From: DASWZN01 sp963841635
Lineage (GTDB): Bacteria; Acidobacteriota; Terriglobia; Bryobacterales; Bryobacteraceae
Length of the DNA stretch: 64,000 bases
NCBI GenBank assembly: GCA_963841635.1
Contig: CAWJDO010000002.1
Location: forward strand, 5,355,902 to 5,419,901
Reading direction: 5' to 3'
Below, one piece after another: positions 17,794-26,805 of the stretch (its first letter is position 1; the number at the start of each line of letters is the position of its first letter). Below the pieces are notes generated by a model. It did no database searches and was not told the origin of the DNA. It saw nothing but the letters and a program-made list of their open reading frames with translations. Position numbers and translations under genes: made by a program.

Positions 17794-18486
17794 CTACGGC
17801 AGCGCCGCGGCACACGAAGTGATGCCCTTGGACCGCAGGCTTGCGGCCATGAGTTCCAGCGCGCGCTTGTGAATCTGGGAGACCCGGCTCTCGTTGATGC
17901 CGTACGACCGCCCGATCTCACGCATGGTGAGCCCACGCCAGTGGTACAACGCGACGATCTCGCTGTACCGGGTGGGAAGCGTTCTCATCGCACTGCGCAA
18001 CGTCGCCGAGAGCTCCTCGTGGCTGGCCATGACGTCAGGCCGCCAACCCGCACCGGCGACCGGCTCTGGTGCCCCTGCGCTTGCGCCTCCGGCGAAGGCG
18101 ATTTCTTTCCCCTGGGCATCGTGCGTCGCCCCGCAGGCCAGCCAATCGACGGAGGACGGATCTTGCTCCTGTTCGGACCTCTTGGCTTTCGACCGCGAGC
18201 CCCGCGAGAGGTGATCCATCCGCCTTAGGCCGTCAACGATGGCACCGCGGATGCGGTGCTTGGCGTACAGCGGGAACGAGACCCCGCGCCCCGGGTCGTA
18301 GCGCTGCGCCGCCGCGATCAGGCCAAACACGCCCTCCTCGACCAGATCATCCAACTCCACGTGGCTTGGCAGCCTGGCCAGCACCTTCTTGGCAACGGCT
18401 CGGACCAGCCACAAATGGGTCGTGACAAGTTGGTCGGCGCCCCGATGGCCGCTATTCCAGGCATTGGACACACGTCCGGTTTGCAT
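17794..18486 (-). CDS. FliA/WhiG-type alternative sigma factor
   Basis: A 230-residue sigma-70 family protein. Region 2 reads ELDDLVEEGVFGLIAAAQRY and FPLYAKHRIRGAIVDGLR; region 4 reads YSEIVALYHWRGLTMREIG and ESRVSQIHKRALELM, a helix-turn-helix for the -35 element. Conserved region 3 is short or replaced by a low-complexity linker. The ATG at 18486 has AGGAG 6 nt upstream; residues upstream in the open frame are not sigma-like. It may direct transcription of the mobile element's own genes; this is inference. Confidence 0.85.
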   Translation of the reverse strand: MQTGRVSNAWNSGHRGADQLVTTHLWLVRAVAKKVLARLPSHVELDDLVEEGVFGLIAAAQRYDPGRGVSFPLYAKHRIRGAIVDGLRRMDHLSRGSRSKAKRSEQEQDPSSVDWLACGATHDAQGKEIAFAGGASAGAPEPVAGAGWRPDVMASHEELSATLRSAMRTLPTRYSEIVALYHWRGLTMREIGRSYGINESRVSQIHKRALELMAASLRSKGITSCAAALP

Positions 18487-19074
18487 GTGGAACTCCTGTC
18501 GATTCGGAAGTCCGCCCCAGAGATCTTTGGGGCGTAAAGAGAGCGGTAGGTGGTCTCTCAACGCGACGGCGTCAGGACATGGCTGGGGATTGTGCAGCGG
18601 TGTCGAGGTAGCCAGGGTGGCAGCCTCCCCGATTCGCGTCAGTCTGGTTCGCGAAGAGCGTGCCTTGTGCGACGCCCTTGGGGTATCAGGACGGCGATGC
18701 CACCTGAATTGCCGGATCCTGACGCGTTTCTCGGGAGCTATGCCGAAAGCTGGGGAAGAAGGAAGAAGGGCGTAGCGGGGGCGCCCCTGCACACAGCCGG
18801 CACGCTACCATTGTCCGGAACGGCGTGCTGACCACGAGTCAGTCTACATCAGGCTGGCATCGTTGACGTCCAGCTTGGGGAACAGAGCCTAGATTGCAGA
18901 TTCGCCATCGTTTTCGATTCGTGCTATGCACTCTCAAGCCGTTGAATTCTGTTACTTTAGAGAGTTCCAGGCATGCGCAGTCATGAAATACGCCGAAGGC
19001 GAGGCCTGATTCTAAATGAACGCTGACGAACTCCACCCCAACGGTAACCTTCACGGCCCCTTTTTCTCGAGCCC
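18487..19074. other. Divergent intergenic region between two sigma-factor genes
   Basis: Nearly 600 bases with no convincing gene. The right part (about 18880-19000) is locally AT-richer than its surroundings and probably holds promoters for the operon starting at 19075, but no clear -35/-10 pair can be assigned. Confidence 0.45.
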
Positions 19075-19905
19075 GTGCAAGAGGACCCTATTTTGGCAGA
19101 ACCGCTAAGAAAGAAGCAGGTCGGTGAGGACGGCGGCATCTATCAACGTCCTCCGAATGTCGAGGCCGCGCTCGACGCTCTTCTACTGTTGCCGATTGGC
19201 CAATTCGTTCAGCGATGTGCGATTACGAACCGCACCGACCCTGCATATGTCCCGTCGGAGTGCCTCCTGCACATACTGCGCCGAGTCGCGAGGCAGTCCA
19301 GTGGCGACGATTTCGAAGCACTGTTCGGACTCGTTAAGAAGCGCATCCTGCGGGCGCTTCCTCCGGTTGAGCGTTTTGCACCGGGCTATGTGCACGCCTC
19401 CGAGTCGGCAGCAGCTACAGACTTACGCGACGCTGTGCTGGCGCATTTTCAAGAGATGCTTTGCCGGGATCGCCTTGATTACGAAGAGCATCTGGACTTC
19501 TTCGAAGTCAGGTTCGACATGGCCATCGCCAAGCTGCGCATGACCGCCCGACGGAAGGTTCAACGGGACGAAGATCGTGGCGCTCCGCTCTATCTGGACG
19601 AAGAACCCAACGAGCACACGAGCGAAGTGGAAGCAGCACTCGTTCGCTTACAGCGGGATCCAGTCTACGAATTTGAGGCAACGGATTACCGGAAGTGGCT
19701 TCTCGCAGCGATTGATCTTTTGCCGGATAACCAGCGAAGGGTGATCGAATTGCAGCTACAGGATATTCCTATCGATTCATGCGACCCAGACGCGGTGACA
19801 ATGGTCAAGGTTCTTGGGTGCGTAGAAAAGACCGTCCGGAATCGACGAGACCGTGCGTACGCCACGCTCCGCAAGCTTCTGTCGTCCAAAGGGGAAAACG
19901 CATGA
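19075..19905 (+). CDS. Sigma-70-like factor heading the ubiquitin/helicase locus
   Basis: A 276-residue protein resembling ECF-type sigma factors: a region-2-like segment (DDFEALFGLVKKRILRAL) and a region-4-like end (LLPDNQRRVIELQLQDI then VLGCVEKTVRNRRDRAYATL), but with long insertions. The start is uncertain: the GTG at 19075 has no clear ribosome-binding site, while a TTG at 19093 has GAGGA upstream. It overlaps the next gene by ATGA. It could drive expression of this operon; that is inferred from position. Confidence 0.7.
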   Translation: MQEDPILAEPLRKKQVGEDGGIYQRPPNVEAALDALLLLPIGQFVQRCAITNRTDPAYVPSECLLHILRRVARQSSGDDFEALFGLVKKRILRALPPVERFAPGYVHASESAAATDLRDAVLAHFQEMLCRDRLDYEEHLDFFEVRFDMAIAKLRMTARRKVQRDEDRGAPLYLDEEPNEHTSEVEAALVRLQRDPVYEFEATDYRKWLLAAIDLLPDNQRRVIELQLQDIPIDSCDPDAVTMVKVLGCVEKTVRNRRDRAYATLRKLLSSKGENA

Positions 19906-20477
19906 TCGGCCGGAAATTCGCAGAAGACATCTTGTTTGCGTTTTCGGTCGAACCCAAACACGACCGTAAAACACTCGAGAATTACCTCCGGCGCTACCCC
20001 GAGCTCGCGGACGAACTGATCGATCTGTCTCACGAACTTCGGCTGGTTGCTGAACTTGGGCAGTCAGAGACCGAGGTGGCGGCTGACGCGCCCGTTGCCG
20101 CCATTGCGGAGGCTGTCCAACGCCGACCCGAAGATCTCTTCAGCGACCTTAAGGGAGCCTCCTTCGCAGCGCTTGCGAACAGCCTGAATATTCCACGTTC
20201 CATCTTGGTGGCCCTCAGGGACCGCTTGGTCGTGCCGGCATCGATTCCGATGCGGTTTCTTGCGCGTCTCTCAAACGCTCTGGGTGCTTCCATGGACGCC
20301 GTCCGGTCCTACATGGAACAGGCGTCTGCAGTTTCGGCGGCTCTCAGTTTCAAAGCCGACCAGAAGCCCTCTATGCCGGATCAGGTCACCTTCAGCGAGT
20401 TGGTGCGGAACACACGTCTGACCGATTCACAGGAGGCCGAATTGAGGCAGGATCTATCAAGCGATGAACGGAATTGA
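19902..20477 (+). CDS. HTH-like protein partnered with ImmA/IrrE protein
   Basis: A 191-residue protein. The middle part (SFAALANSLNIPRSILVALR, RFLARLSNALGASMDAVRSY) has the spacing of an XRE-like helix-turn-helix. Genes of this kind commonly precede ImmA/IrrE metallopeptidases and are repressors cleaved by them. Its ATG overlaps the sigma gene (ATGA), and it overlaps the next gene by 14 bp, so all three are coupled. The family is not recognised beyond this; function as a regulator is inferred. Confidence 0.65.
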   Translation: MIGRKFAEDILFAFSVEPKHDRKTLENYLRRYPELADELIDLSHELRLVAELGQSETEVAADAPVAAIAEAVQRRPEDLFSDLKGASFAALANSLNIPRSILVALRDRLVVPASIPMRFLARLSNALGASMDAVRSYMEQASAVSAALSFKADQKPSMPDQVTFSELVRNTRLTDSQEAELRQDLSSDERN

Positions 20478-23400
20478 AGTTGCTCGGCAGCGGGCGGCGG
20501 AGCTCTACGAAGCTGCGACTACTCGCGGGTGCGATCCCGAGAAGCCGTACAGCTTTGCTCTGGCTGAGGCAAAGAGACGAGACATCGAAGTTGAGAAGAT
20601 TCCCCGTAGCGACGTCCGTCTCCGCGGAGGAAGAGCCGTTTACGATCCGGACGCACTCCTCATCCTGCACGAGGATGCTGGCGACGAGTTCACCAATGCC
20701 TTTCTTGTCGCGCACGAGATTGGGCATGTGGAACTCGGGGGAGAACGAGAGCCATCAATAGCCGTCGAGCCCGACCCAACGAGGGCAGCGGAATCCGCGC
20801 CGATCGGCCGAGAGCGGGTGGTAGATTACAGCCGGCGCGAGCGTCGCGAGGTTCAAGCCGACATCTTCGCCCGCGAGTTTCTCCTTCCGCGGCCCCTGGT
20901 TCGGCGGCTTCATCTTGAAGATGGCGCAACAGCATCCGCCATCTCTGCCCGGTTTCAGGCACCCTTCCCAGTTGTCGCTCAACAGCTTCTGGATGTCCTG
21001 CTGCTACCGAGCGTCTGCCGAGAAGAAGCCGAGGCCAAGGGTCCCAAGCCCCTGAATGGCGATCAGCGGACCGCCGCGCACCATCTCGGAAGGCCCTATC
21101 TGGTAGAAGCCGGCCCGGGTACCGGCAAGACGCAGACCCTCGTGGGCCGAGTAGAGTTTGTGCTTAATTCCGGAGTCGCTGCAGGGCGCGTACTCATCCT
21201 CACCTTCTCGAACAAGGCCGCGTCGGAATTGACTGACCGGATACTCTCCAAACGGCCGGATGCGGCAGCGATCTGGGTCGGCACTTTCCACGCCTTCGGC
21301 CTTGACCTTGTCCGAAGATTTCACGATCGGCTTGGACTGCCATCCGAACCTCGGCTGATGGACCGCGCCGAGGCGATCGAGTTGCTGGAGAACGAGATTC
21401 CAAGGCTTGGACTCGTACACTTCAACAACCTGTGGGATCCCTCTATGCAGTTGCGCGAGGTCCTGGCCGCCATCTCGCGCGCAAACGACGAAGTCGTCGA
21501 CGCGATAGAGTATCGACGCCTGGCGGAGGCCATGCTGGCGTCAGCGAAGACCGACGAGGAGCGCACCGATGCCGAGCGCAGTCTCGAGGTGGCCACCATC
21601 TTCGCTGCATACGAGACCCTCAAGAAGGATCTGGGTTGCGTGGACTTCGGGGACCTGGTCTCGGCACCAGTTCGACTCTGCGAGAACGACGCTGAGGTGC
21701 GCGCGCACTTGATGGGGCAGTACGAGCATATCCTCGTCGACGAGTTCCAAGACGTGAACCGAAGCAGCGTTCGACTGCTGAAGACCCTGGCCGGAGATGG
21801 GCGGAACCTGTGGGTGGTTGGCGACGCCAAGCAGTCCATCTACCGCTTCCGCGGCGCTTCAGCGTTCAACGTGCAGCGTTTCGGCAGTGACGATTTCCCC
21901 GGTGGAGCCCGCGGCCGGCTTACGATTAACTACCGGTCGTCCGAGGAGATCACGACCGCCTTCGTTCAGTTTGCGAAAGCGGGCATGAAGGTTGCCGCGA
22001 ACAGGGACGTCACTGTGGTCTCCGACCGGGGGCCGAATGGGTTCAAGCCCGAGTACGTCGCTGTGGAGACTGCGGACGACGAGATCGCGGTCGTTGCTCA
22101 GAACATCCTGAAACTCCGCGATGCCGGCCATGGGTTTCGGGATCAAGCTGTTCTTTGCTCCGGAGTGGAACGCCTCGGAAAGTTCGCCGTCGGTTTAGAG
22201 GCCCTCGGCGTGCCGGTACTTTATCTTGGCAGCCTGTTCGAACGCGAAGAAATCCGTGATCTTCTTTCTATGCTGTCGCTCATCGTTGATGGGCGAGCGA
22301 TGGGGCTCGTGCGCCTTGCCGCCACAGCGCCGTTCTCAATAAGCCTTGGAGACGTTTCTGCCGTACTCGCCCATTTGCGAAACCAGCAAGCGAAACCACT
22401 CGACTGGACTGCGCAGGTCGACGCGATCCCGGAGGTATCCTCTGCCGGGAGAGTGGGACTGAAGAAGGTGGCCGCGCTCCTGTCCGGGAATGAGCCCACA
22501 GTGTCACCGTGGTCAGCCCTAGCAACCATCTTGCTCGACCGCAGCCGTATCGCCGCCGACATAGCCTCTGCCACGGACACCGGCATCCGCTCGAAAGGGA
22601 TCGCTATCTGGCAGTTCATGAACTTCGTCCGGGTCCCGCGACGAGGAGAAGCGGGCTACCCAATCAGCCGACTTCTGAACAGCATCCGTCGATTAGTACT
22701 GCTCTCCGACGAGCGCGAATTGCGTCAGCTACCAGCCGCAGCACAAGGCATCAACGCGGTACGACTTCTGACCATCCACGGAAGCAAGGGCTTGGAATTT
22801 CCCGTCGTCCATCTTCCTGGCATGAACGCCGATACTCTCCCGCGGTCCGCCGCCCTCGGCGCCGGAATCGCGCCACCAGACGGCATGATCGAAGGGGCCG
22901 CGGGCCGTGGCAAAGATGCGCAGCGCGAGGCCCATGTTGAAGAACAAGAGTGCCTGTTCTTCGTTGCACTTTCCCGGGCACGAGATCGGCTCATCCTGTA
23001 TTCCCCCACCAGGAAGGCAAACGGTAATAACCGGCCCCGATCGCCGTTCGTGGACCGCCTTGGCCAAACGATCCTGTCGAAGAGTGTCAAACCGGGACTC
23101 GGGCTCCCGCCCGAGCCAGAGAACCGCGCGGTAACGATTCACTTCGACGGCGCCGTCGCTATTACGGACTACCAATTGGCGCTTTTCGAGCGTTGCCCAC
23201 GCAGGTTCTTGTACACGCACATCCTGCGGGTCGGCGGTCGTCGGACTGAGACCACGTTTATGAAGATGCACGACGCGGTTCAGGAGATGGTGAGCTGGCT
23301 GTCCGAGGATCTCACAGCCACGCCTTCAGCCGCCGAGGTGGACGCGCATCTTACCGAAACCTGGAAGGCTGTCGGACCCTCTGATCACGGCTACAGCGAT

Positions 23401-23880
23401 GAGTTTCGGCGGATCGCCCGTCAGTTGATCGCCTACTATCTCCAAGGACGCGCCAACCGCAACCGGGTCCCAGTTCCGGTCCTGCGCCTGCCCACCGATT
23501 ACGGCGACATTGTGGTGAAACCCGACCTGGCGCTTTCCGGCCCGTCGGGAGCGATCACGTTGCGCCGCGTCAAGACTGGTCACGGCTCCTCCAAGGATGC
23601 GGACAGCCTGGCGACAGCCGCATTCCGGCTCGCAGCCGATGCCCTGGGCCGCGGCTATGTGGTCGAGTTGTCGTTCCTGAGCGACGGACAGACTACTCCC
23701 GTGGAATTCACGTCGAAGAAGCTGACACACCGGCGGACAACGATTGGTGAGGTGATGAGTGAGATCCGCGCCGGGCAGTTCCCGGCTGAGCGGAGCGCGA
23801 CGTGTGCGCGGTGCCCCTCCTTTTTCATTTGCGGCGTTCTCCCCGACGGCCCGCTCTCGACGGATGTTTTTTCTGAATGA
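20464..23880 (+). CDS. ImmA/IrrE peptidase - UvrD-like helicase - nuclease fusion
   Basis: A 1138-residue three-part protein. Residues ~60-145 form an ImmA/IrrE metallopeptidase (HEIGH 84-88, then QADIFAREFLLP). Residues ~195-860 form a UvrD/Rep-type SF1 helicase (Walker A GPGTGKT 217-223, LVDEFQDVNR ~423, GDAKQSIYRFRGA, INYRSSEEI, TIHGSKGLEFPVV, VALSRARDRL). The C-terminus looks like a RecB-type nuclease with four cysteines in an Fe-S-like pattern (FERCPRRF ~908; CARCPSFFIC ~1113-1122). The nuclease core is unusual: KPDLAL is followed by LRRVKTG, lacking the usual acidic residue before the lysine. Probably a DNA-processing effector with a protease sensor. Confidence 0.85.
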   Translation: MNGIEVARQRAAELYEAATTRGCDPEKPYSFALAEAKRRDIEVEKIPRSDVRLRGGRAVYDPDALLILHEDAGDEFTNAFLVAHEIGHVELGGEREPSIAVEPDPTRAAESAPIGRERVVDYSRRERREVQADIFAREFLLPRPLVRRLHLEDGATASAISARFQAPFPVVAQQLLDVLLLPSVCREEAEAKGPKPLNGDQRTAAHHLGRPYLVEAGPGTGKTQTLVGRVEFVLNSGVAAGRVLILTFSNKAASELTDRILSKRPDAAAIWVGTFHAFGLDLVRRFHDRLGLPSEPRLMDRAEAIELLENEIPRLGLVHFNNLWDPSMQLREVLAAISRANDEVVDAIEYRRLAEAMLASAKTDEERTDAERSLEVATIFAAYETLKKDLGCVDFGDLVSAPVRLCENDAEVRAHLMGQYEHILVDEFQDVNRSSVRLLKTLAGDGRNLWVVGDAKQSIYRFRGASAFNVQRFGSDDFPGGARGRLTINYRSSEEITTAFVQFAKAGMKVAANRDVTVVSDRGPNGFKPEYVAVETADDEIAVVAQNILKLRDAGHGFRDQAVLCSGVERLGKFAVGLEALGVPVLYLGSLFEREEIRDLLSMLSLIVDGRAMGLVRLAATAPFSISLGDVSAVLAHLRNQQAKPLDWTAQVDAIPEVSSAGRVGLKKVAALLSGNEPTVSPWSALATILLDRSRIAADIASATDTGIRSKGIAIWQFMNFVRVPRRGEAGYPISRLLNSIRRLVLLSDERELRQLPAAAQGINAVRLLTIHGSKGLEFPVVHLPGMNADTLPRSAALGAGIAPPDGMIEGAAGRGKDAQREAHVEEQECLFFVALSRARDRLILYSPTRKANGNNRPRSPFVDRLGQTILSKSVKPGLGLPPEPENRAVTIHFDGAVAITDYQLALFERCPRRFLYTHILRVGGRRTETTFMKMHDAVQEMVSWLSEDLTATPSAAEVDAHLTETWKAVGPSDHGYSDEFRRIARQLIAYYLQGRANRNRVPVPVLRLPTDYGDIVVKPDLALSGPSGAITLRRVKTGHGSSKDADSLATAAFRLAADALGRGYVVELSFLSDGQTTPVEFTSKKLTHRRTTIGEVMSEIRAGQFPAERSATCARCPSFFICGVLPDGPLSTDVFSE

Positions 23881-23954
23881 CCTTACCGGTTTGGCGGTAA
23901 GCTGCGATTACTCCTCTAGAAGGCAATTCAGCCATCTAAGGAAAGGAGTAACGC

Positions 23955-24314
23955 ATGACAGAAAAGACACCACACCCGACTCATGATGTCGACGACCTCT
24001 CTGTCGCACCGGGTGCAGGACACCACTCCAGCCCGGCGCAGGCGTACCGGATAGAGGTCGCCGACGAGACCCTCGAGTTTCGCACCGTCGAGATTTCTGA
24101 CCCGGTGCCTCTCGGCAGACAAATCCTGGAAGCTGCCGATGCCCGCCCGGTCGAGGAATTCAGCCTTGTGGCGCTGATGCCGAACGGCGATTTCGAGGAC
24201 GTGCGCCTCGACGAGATGTTCGATATTCGCGGCCGTGGCGCGGAACGCTTCATCTTCTTCCGGACGGACCGCTCTTTCAAGTTCACGATCGACGGCCACC
24301 AGATGGAATGGTGA
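23955..24314 (+). CDS. Multi-ubiquitin domain protein (terminated early by TGA)
   Basis: A 119-residue product with one full ubiquitin-like unit (YRIEVADETLEF to FIFFRTDRSFKF) and the start of a second (FTIDGHQMEW) that is cut by TGA at 24312-24314. The ATG has GGAAAGGAG upstream. In multi-ubiquitin proteins of bacteria, two or more such beta-grasp units stand in tandem within operons encoding E2, E1 and JAB proteins. The missing half of the second unit follows directly in the same frame, joined to the E2-like domain, so the gene is probably a fusion with a nonsense codon, or is read through. Confidence 0.8.
   Translation: MTEKTPHPTHDVDDLSVAPGAGHHSSPAQAYRIEVADETLEFRTVEISDPVPLGRQILEAADARPVEEFSLVALMPNGDFEDVRLDEMFDIRGRGAERFIFFRTDRSFKFTIDGHQMEW
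24312..24314 (+). other. In-frame TGA inside the multi-ubiquitin/E2 reading frame
   Basis: Reading on in the same frame past this TGA gives KPPISGTVLRRLANVQPGYA and LYLEVRGGQDREIGATDIID, the normal remainder of the second ubiquitin-like unit, then the E2-like domain up to 24872. No start codon with a ribosome-binding site lies between the TGA and the E2 domain. A nonsense mutation, a base-calling error or readthrough could explain it. Confidence 0.85.
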
Positions 24315-24386
24315 AAACCTCCGATCAGCGGAACCGTTCTGCGGCGTCTCGCCAACGTCCAGCCCGGTTACGCGCTCTACCTCGAA

Positions 24387-24872
24387 GTGCGCGGCGGTCA
24401 GGATCGGGAGATCGGCGCGACCGATATCATCGACCTCTCGAAGCCCGGCATCGAGCGCTTCATCACGGTGCTGGAACAGACCACGGAAGGAGCACAGGAT
24501 CTGCCGACGAGGGATCGCGAATACCTGGAGAGCCGCGGAATCCGCTACGAACTCGCCACTGACGGCCCCGCCTTCGGGGTCGTCCTGAACGGGATGGAGT
24601 TGCCGTCCGGCAAGTACGACCATGAACAGGCGGACGTGTTGATCATGCTGCCATGCGGGTACCCGGACGCCTGCCCCGACATGTTCTTCCTCCTGCCGTG
24701 GATTCAACTGCGGGAATCCGGGAGGTATCCCGCCGCGGCCGATGTGCCCCACACCTTCAACGGGCAGCAGTGGCAACGGTGGTCTCGGCATTCATCGAAC
24801 TGGCGGCCCGGCCTCGACGGGCTCCACACGATGGTCGCGCGGTTCCGGCGTGCTGTAGAGACAGCACGATGA
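24387..24872 (+). CDS. E2/UBC-like protein (Prok-E2_E type), 3' part of multi-ubiquitin fusion
   Basis: The region encodes an E2-like conjugating domain: PTRDREYLESRGIRYEL, GVVLNGMELPSGKYDHEQAD, YPDACPDMFFLLPW and HTFNGQQWQRWSRHSSNWRP. The only cysteines in this part are the two of LPCGYPDAC; whether one is catalytic is unknown. The first possible start after the TGA is the GTG at 24387, which lacks a ribosome-binding site and lies inside the second ubiquitin-like unit, so the true reading frame most likely begins at 23955. The stop overlaps the next gene by ATGA. Confidence 0.75.
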   Translation: MRGGQDREIGATDIIDLSKPGIERFITVLEQTTEGAQDLPTRDREYLESRGIRYELATDGPAFGVVLNGMELPSGKYDHEQADVLIMLPCGYPDACPDMFFLLPWIQLRESGRYPAAADVPHTFNGQQWQRWSRHSSNWRPGLDGLHTMVARFRRAVETAR

Positions 24873-26269
24873 CCGGGGAACTCGACATCACCATTCTGGA
24901 CCCGCACTGGAAGCAACTCCAGAATCTACTCCGTGAGGGGCAGGGGCGTGAATCGTCGGCGCACCTGAAGCTCGGCTCATCTGCGATCTCCGCCGATCCT
25001 TGGAGCAGCCGACCCCGGACACGCCTCGTCTCCCACGCCTTCGTCGAAATCTCCGAGCCGGATCATGTCTCTTCATCGCCGCTCTATGTAACGTGGAGGA
25101 CACGCGGATACATGCGGCTCCTTTCAGATGCCCTGAACGCGAATCTCATGCCCGCGATCGTCCACACCCATCCGGGCGGTTCCGCCTTCTTCTCCGAACA
25201 GGACAACGCAAATGAGGCAGAACTCGCCCGAACGGCGCGCCTGAAGGGGACCCGGGGTCTCGCCAGCATCGTTCTTGGCGGTGATGGCTCAGTCGCGGCG
25301 CGCGTGTGGTTGCCCAGTGGCGAGATTGCGCTAGCTCAGTCGATTCGAGCCGTCGGTGGGCGGGTGCAGTACTGGAGCAGCAGTGAACTCGCTGATGACG
25401 CTCCGCACCTCGAGCGCCAGGCCAGGCTTTTCGGCGGCAGCTTCAATGCGCAGGTCCGCTTGTTGCGGGTGGCCGTCGTGGGCTGTGGCGGCACGGGAAG
25501 CGCTGTTGCGCTGCTACTCGCCCGGTTAGGGATAGGCCACATCCTGCTGATCGACAAAGACACACTTGATGAAACGAACCTCAATCGGGTTCACGGATCG
25601 CGGCGACCTGACGTGACCTCACCCACGCATAAAGTGGACATCATCGAGCGCGAGATCCTGGCCGCTGGCCTCGGCACTCGCGTTGCGAAGGTGGTCGGAT
25701 GGGTGGGTGAACCGGCACTGCGAGATGGTCTCAAGTCGTGCGACTTCATCTTCGGGTGCACCGACGACCACTCTGGACGAGTCCTCCTGAACCGGCTGGC
25801 GTATTTCTACGGGATCCCCGTGATCGACGTCGGCCTCAGGATGCGACCCGTAGCCGGAGGAGGGCATGATATCTTCGGGCGCGTTACGACACTCGTTCCG
25901 GGGCGTCCATGCTTGCTCTGCGGAAAAGTCATTAACCCGCGACGCGCAGCCGAGGAGTCGCTGGAACGCTTAGACCCGGCCGAATTCCACAAGCGCAAAC
26001 AAGAGGCCTACGTAGTAGGGGCGGGCGACCCCGCTCCGGCTGTCGTCACGTTCACCACGGAGATGGGGTGCGTTGCCGTGAATGAGCTGATAGCGGCCCT
26101 CACGGGGTTCCACGGTGAAGAGGGAATGATCCCCAATCGCGCGCGTCGCTTCCACGCGCGGGACGACCGGTTCCTCGGTGTAGCCCAGTCTCCAGGATGC
26201 CCCGTATGCTCTCAGGACCACTACTGGGGTAGGGGAGACGTCCTGCCGTTCCTTGATGTCATCGGGTGA
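24869..26269 (+). CDS. JAB deubiquitinase-like - E1 (ThiF) fusion
   Basis: A 466-residue protein. The N-terminal ~150 residues are a JAB/JAMM metallopeptidase: HTHPGGSAFFSEQD (HxH...SxxD, about residues 98-111). The C-terminal part is a ThiF/E1 adenylyltransferase: VVGCGGTGSAVALLLARLG (nucleotide-binding loop, ~204), DKDTLDETNLNR, TDDHSGRVLLNR and two zinc CxxC pairs (CLLC, CPVC). The fusion suggests processing and activation of the ubiquitin-like protein by one polypeptide. The ATG overlaps the E2 stop (ATGA). Confidence 0.9.
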   Translation: MTGELDITILDPHWKQLQNLLREGQGRESSAHLKLGSSAISADPWSSRPRTRLVSHAFVEISEPDHVSSSPLYVTWRTRGYMRLLSDALNANLMPAIVHTHPGGSAFFSEQDNANEAELARTARLKGTRGLASIVLGGDGSVAARVWLPSGEIALAQSIRAVGGRVQYWSSSELADDAPHLERQARLFGGSFNAQVRLLRVAVVGCGGTGSAVALLLARLGIGHILLIDKDTLDETNLNRVHGSRRPDVTSPTHKVDIIEREILAAGLGTRVAKVVGWVGEPALRDGLKSCDFIFGCTDDHSGRVLLNRLAYFYGIPVIDVGLRMRPVAGGGHDIFGRVTTLVPGRPCLLCGKVINPRRAAEESLERLDPAEFHKRKQEAYVVGAGDPAPAVVTFTTEMGCVAVNELIAALTGFHGEEGMIPNRARRFHARDDRFLGVAQSPGCPVCSQDHYWGRGDVLPFLDVIG

Positions 26270-26272
26270 CGC

Positions 26273-26617
26273 ATGCCTGCAATTCTCAGCCGATTGCTCC
26301 GGAGACTCCACCTCCTGCGGTTTGATTTCCTGGTCGTCACCCGCGCGACGTATCCGGAAGCCCACCATCTAAGGCCGGCCGAGGTGGTTGTCGTTCAAGA
26401 CGGATCAATCAAGAAATGGGCGTGCCTGCTCTGCCCTAGCGGCTGCGGCGCACTGCTATCCTTGTCGCTGAACCCTGCCCGGCGCCCATCTTGGTCCATC
26501 GAATGGGACTTTTGGCGACGACCTTCGATCGAGCCGTCGATACACCAGACGACGCTCTGTCAGTGCCACTTCTGGATCAAAAAGGGGTGCGTGCGCTGGG
26601 CCTCATCTGGCAGGTAG
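26273..26617 (+). CDS. DUF6527 family protein
   Basis: A 114-residue protein with CLLCPSGCGALLSLSLNP, RRPSWSI, EPSIHQTTLCQCHFWIKKG: conserved cysteines and histidine that probably bind zinc. I recall DUF6527 genes next to multi-ubiquitin/E2/E1 genes in other bacteria. It starts 3 bp after the E1 stop, so it is the last gene of the operon. Its molecular role is unknown. Confidence 0.8.
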   Translation: MPAILSRLLRRLHLLRFDFLVVTRATYPEAHHLRPAEVVVVQDGSIKKWACLLCPSGCGALLSLSLNPARRPSWSIEWDFWRRPSIEPSIHQTTLCQCHFWIKKGCVRWASSGR

Positions 26618-26805
26618 TCCGTCAACTAGAACCGTCATCGGGAAGCCTTCAGATCAAGATCCGCTCTACCTCGTCGAGGGAGACTTCATCGTTTCGGCGA
26701 TCAGAGAGCTTTGTTGTTCTCGGGTCCGAGTGGCTGCCCATCTACTGAGCAACCTCCACGCGTCCGCCATTGCTAAGGTACTCGGTGATTCCGGTAGCAC
26801 GGAAA
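26618..26805. other. Convergent intergenic region
   Basis: About 190 bases between the ends of the ubiquitin operon and the minus-strand cluster. No clear terminator hairpin or gene is seen. Confidence 0.5.

Noticed and set aside
18839..19054. Minus-strand 71-residue open frame in the sigma-sigma intergenic region
   Set aside because: No ribosome-binding site or family resemblance, and it lies in a probable promoter region.
24308..24562. Separate small gene overlapping the multi-ubiquitin end
   Set aside because: It is out of frame with the ubiquitin and E2 homology and has a biased Arg/Ser composition.
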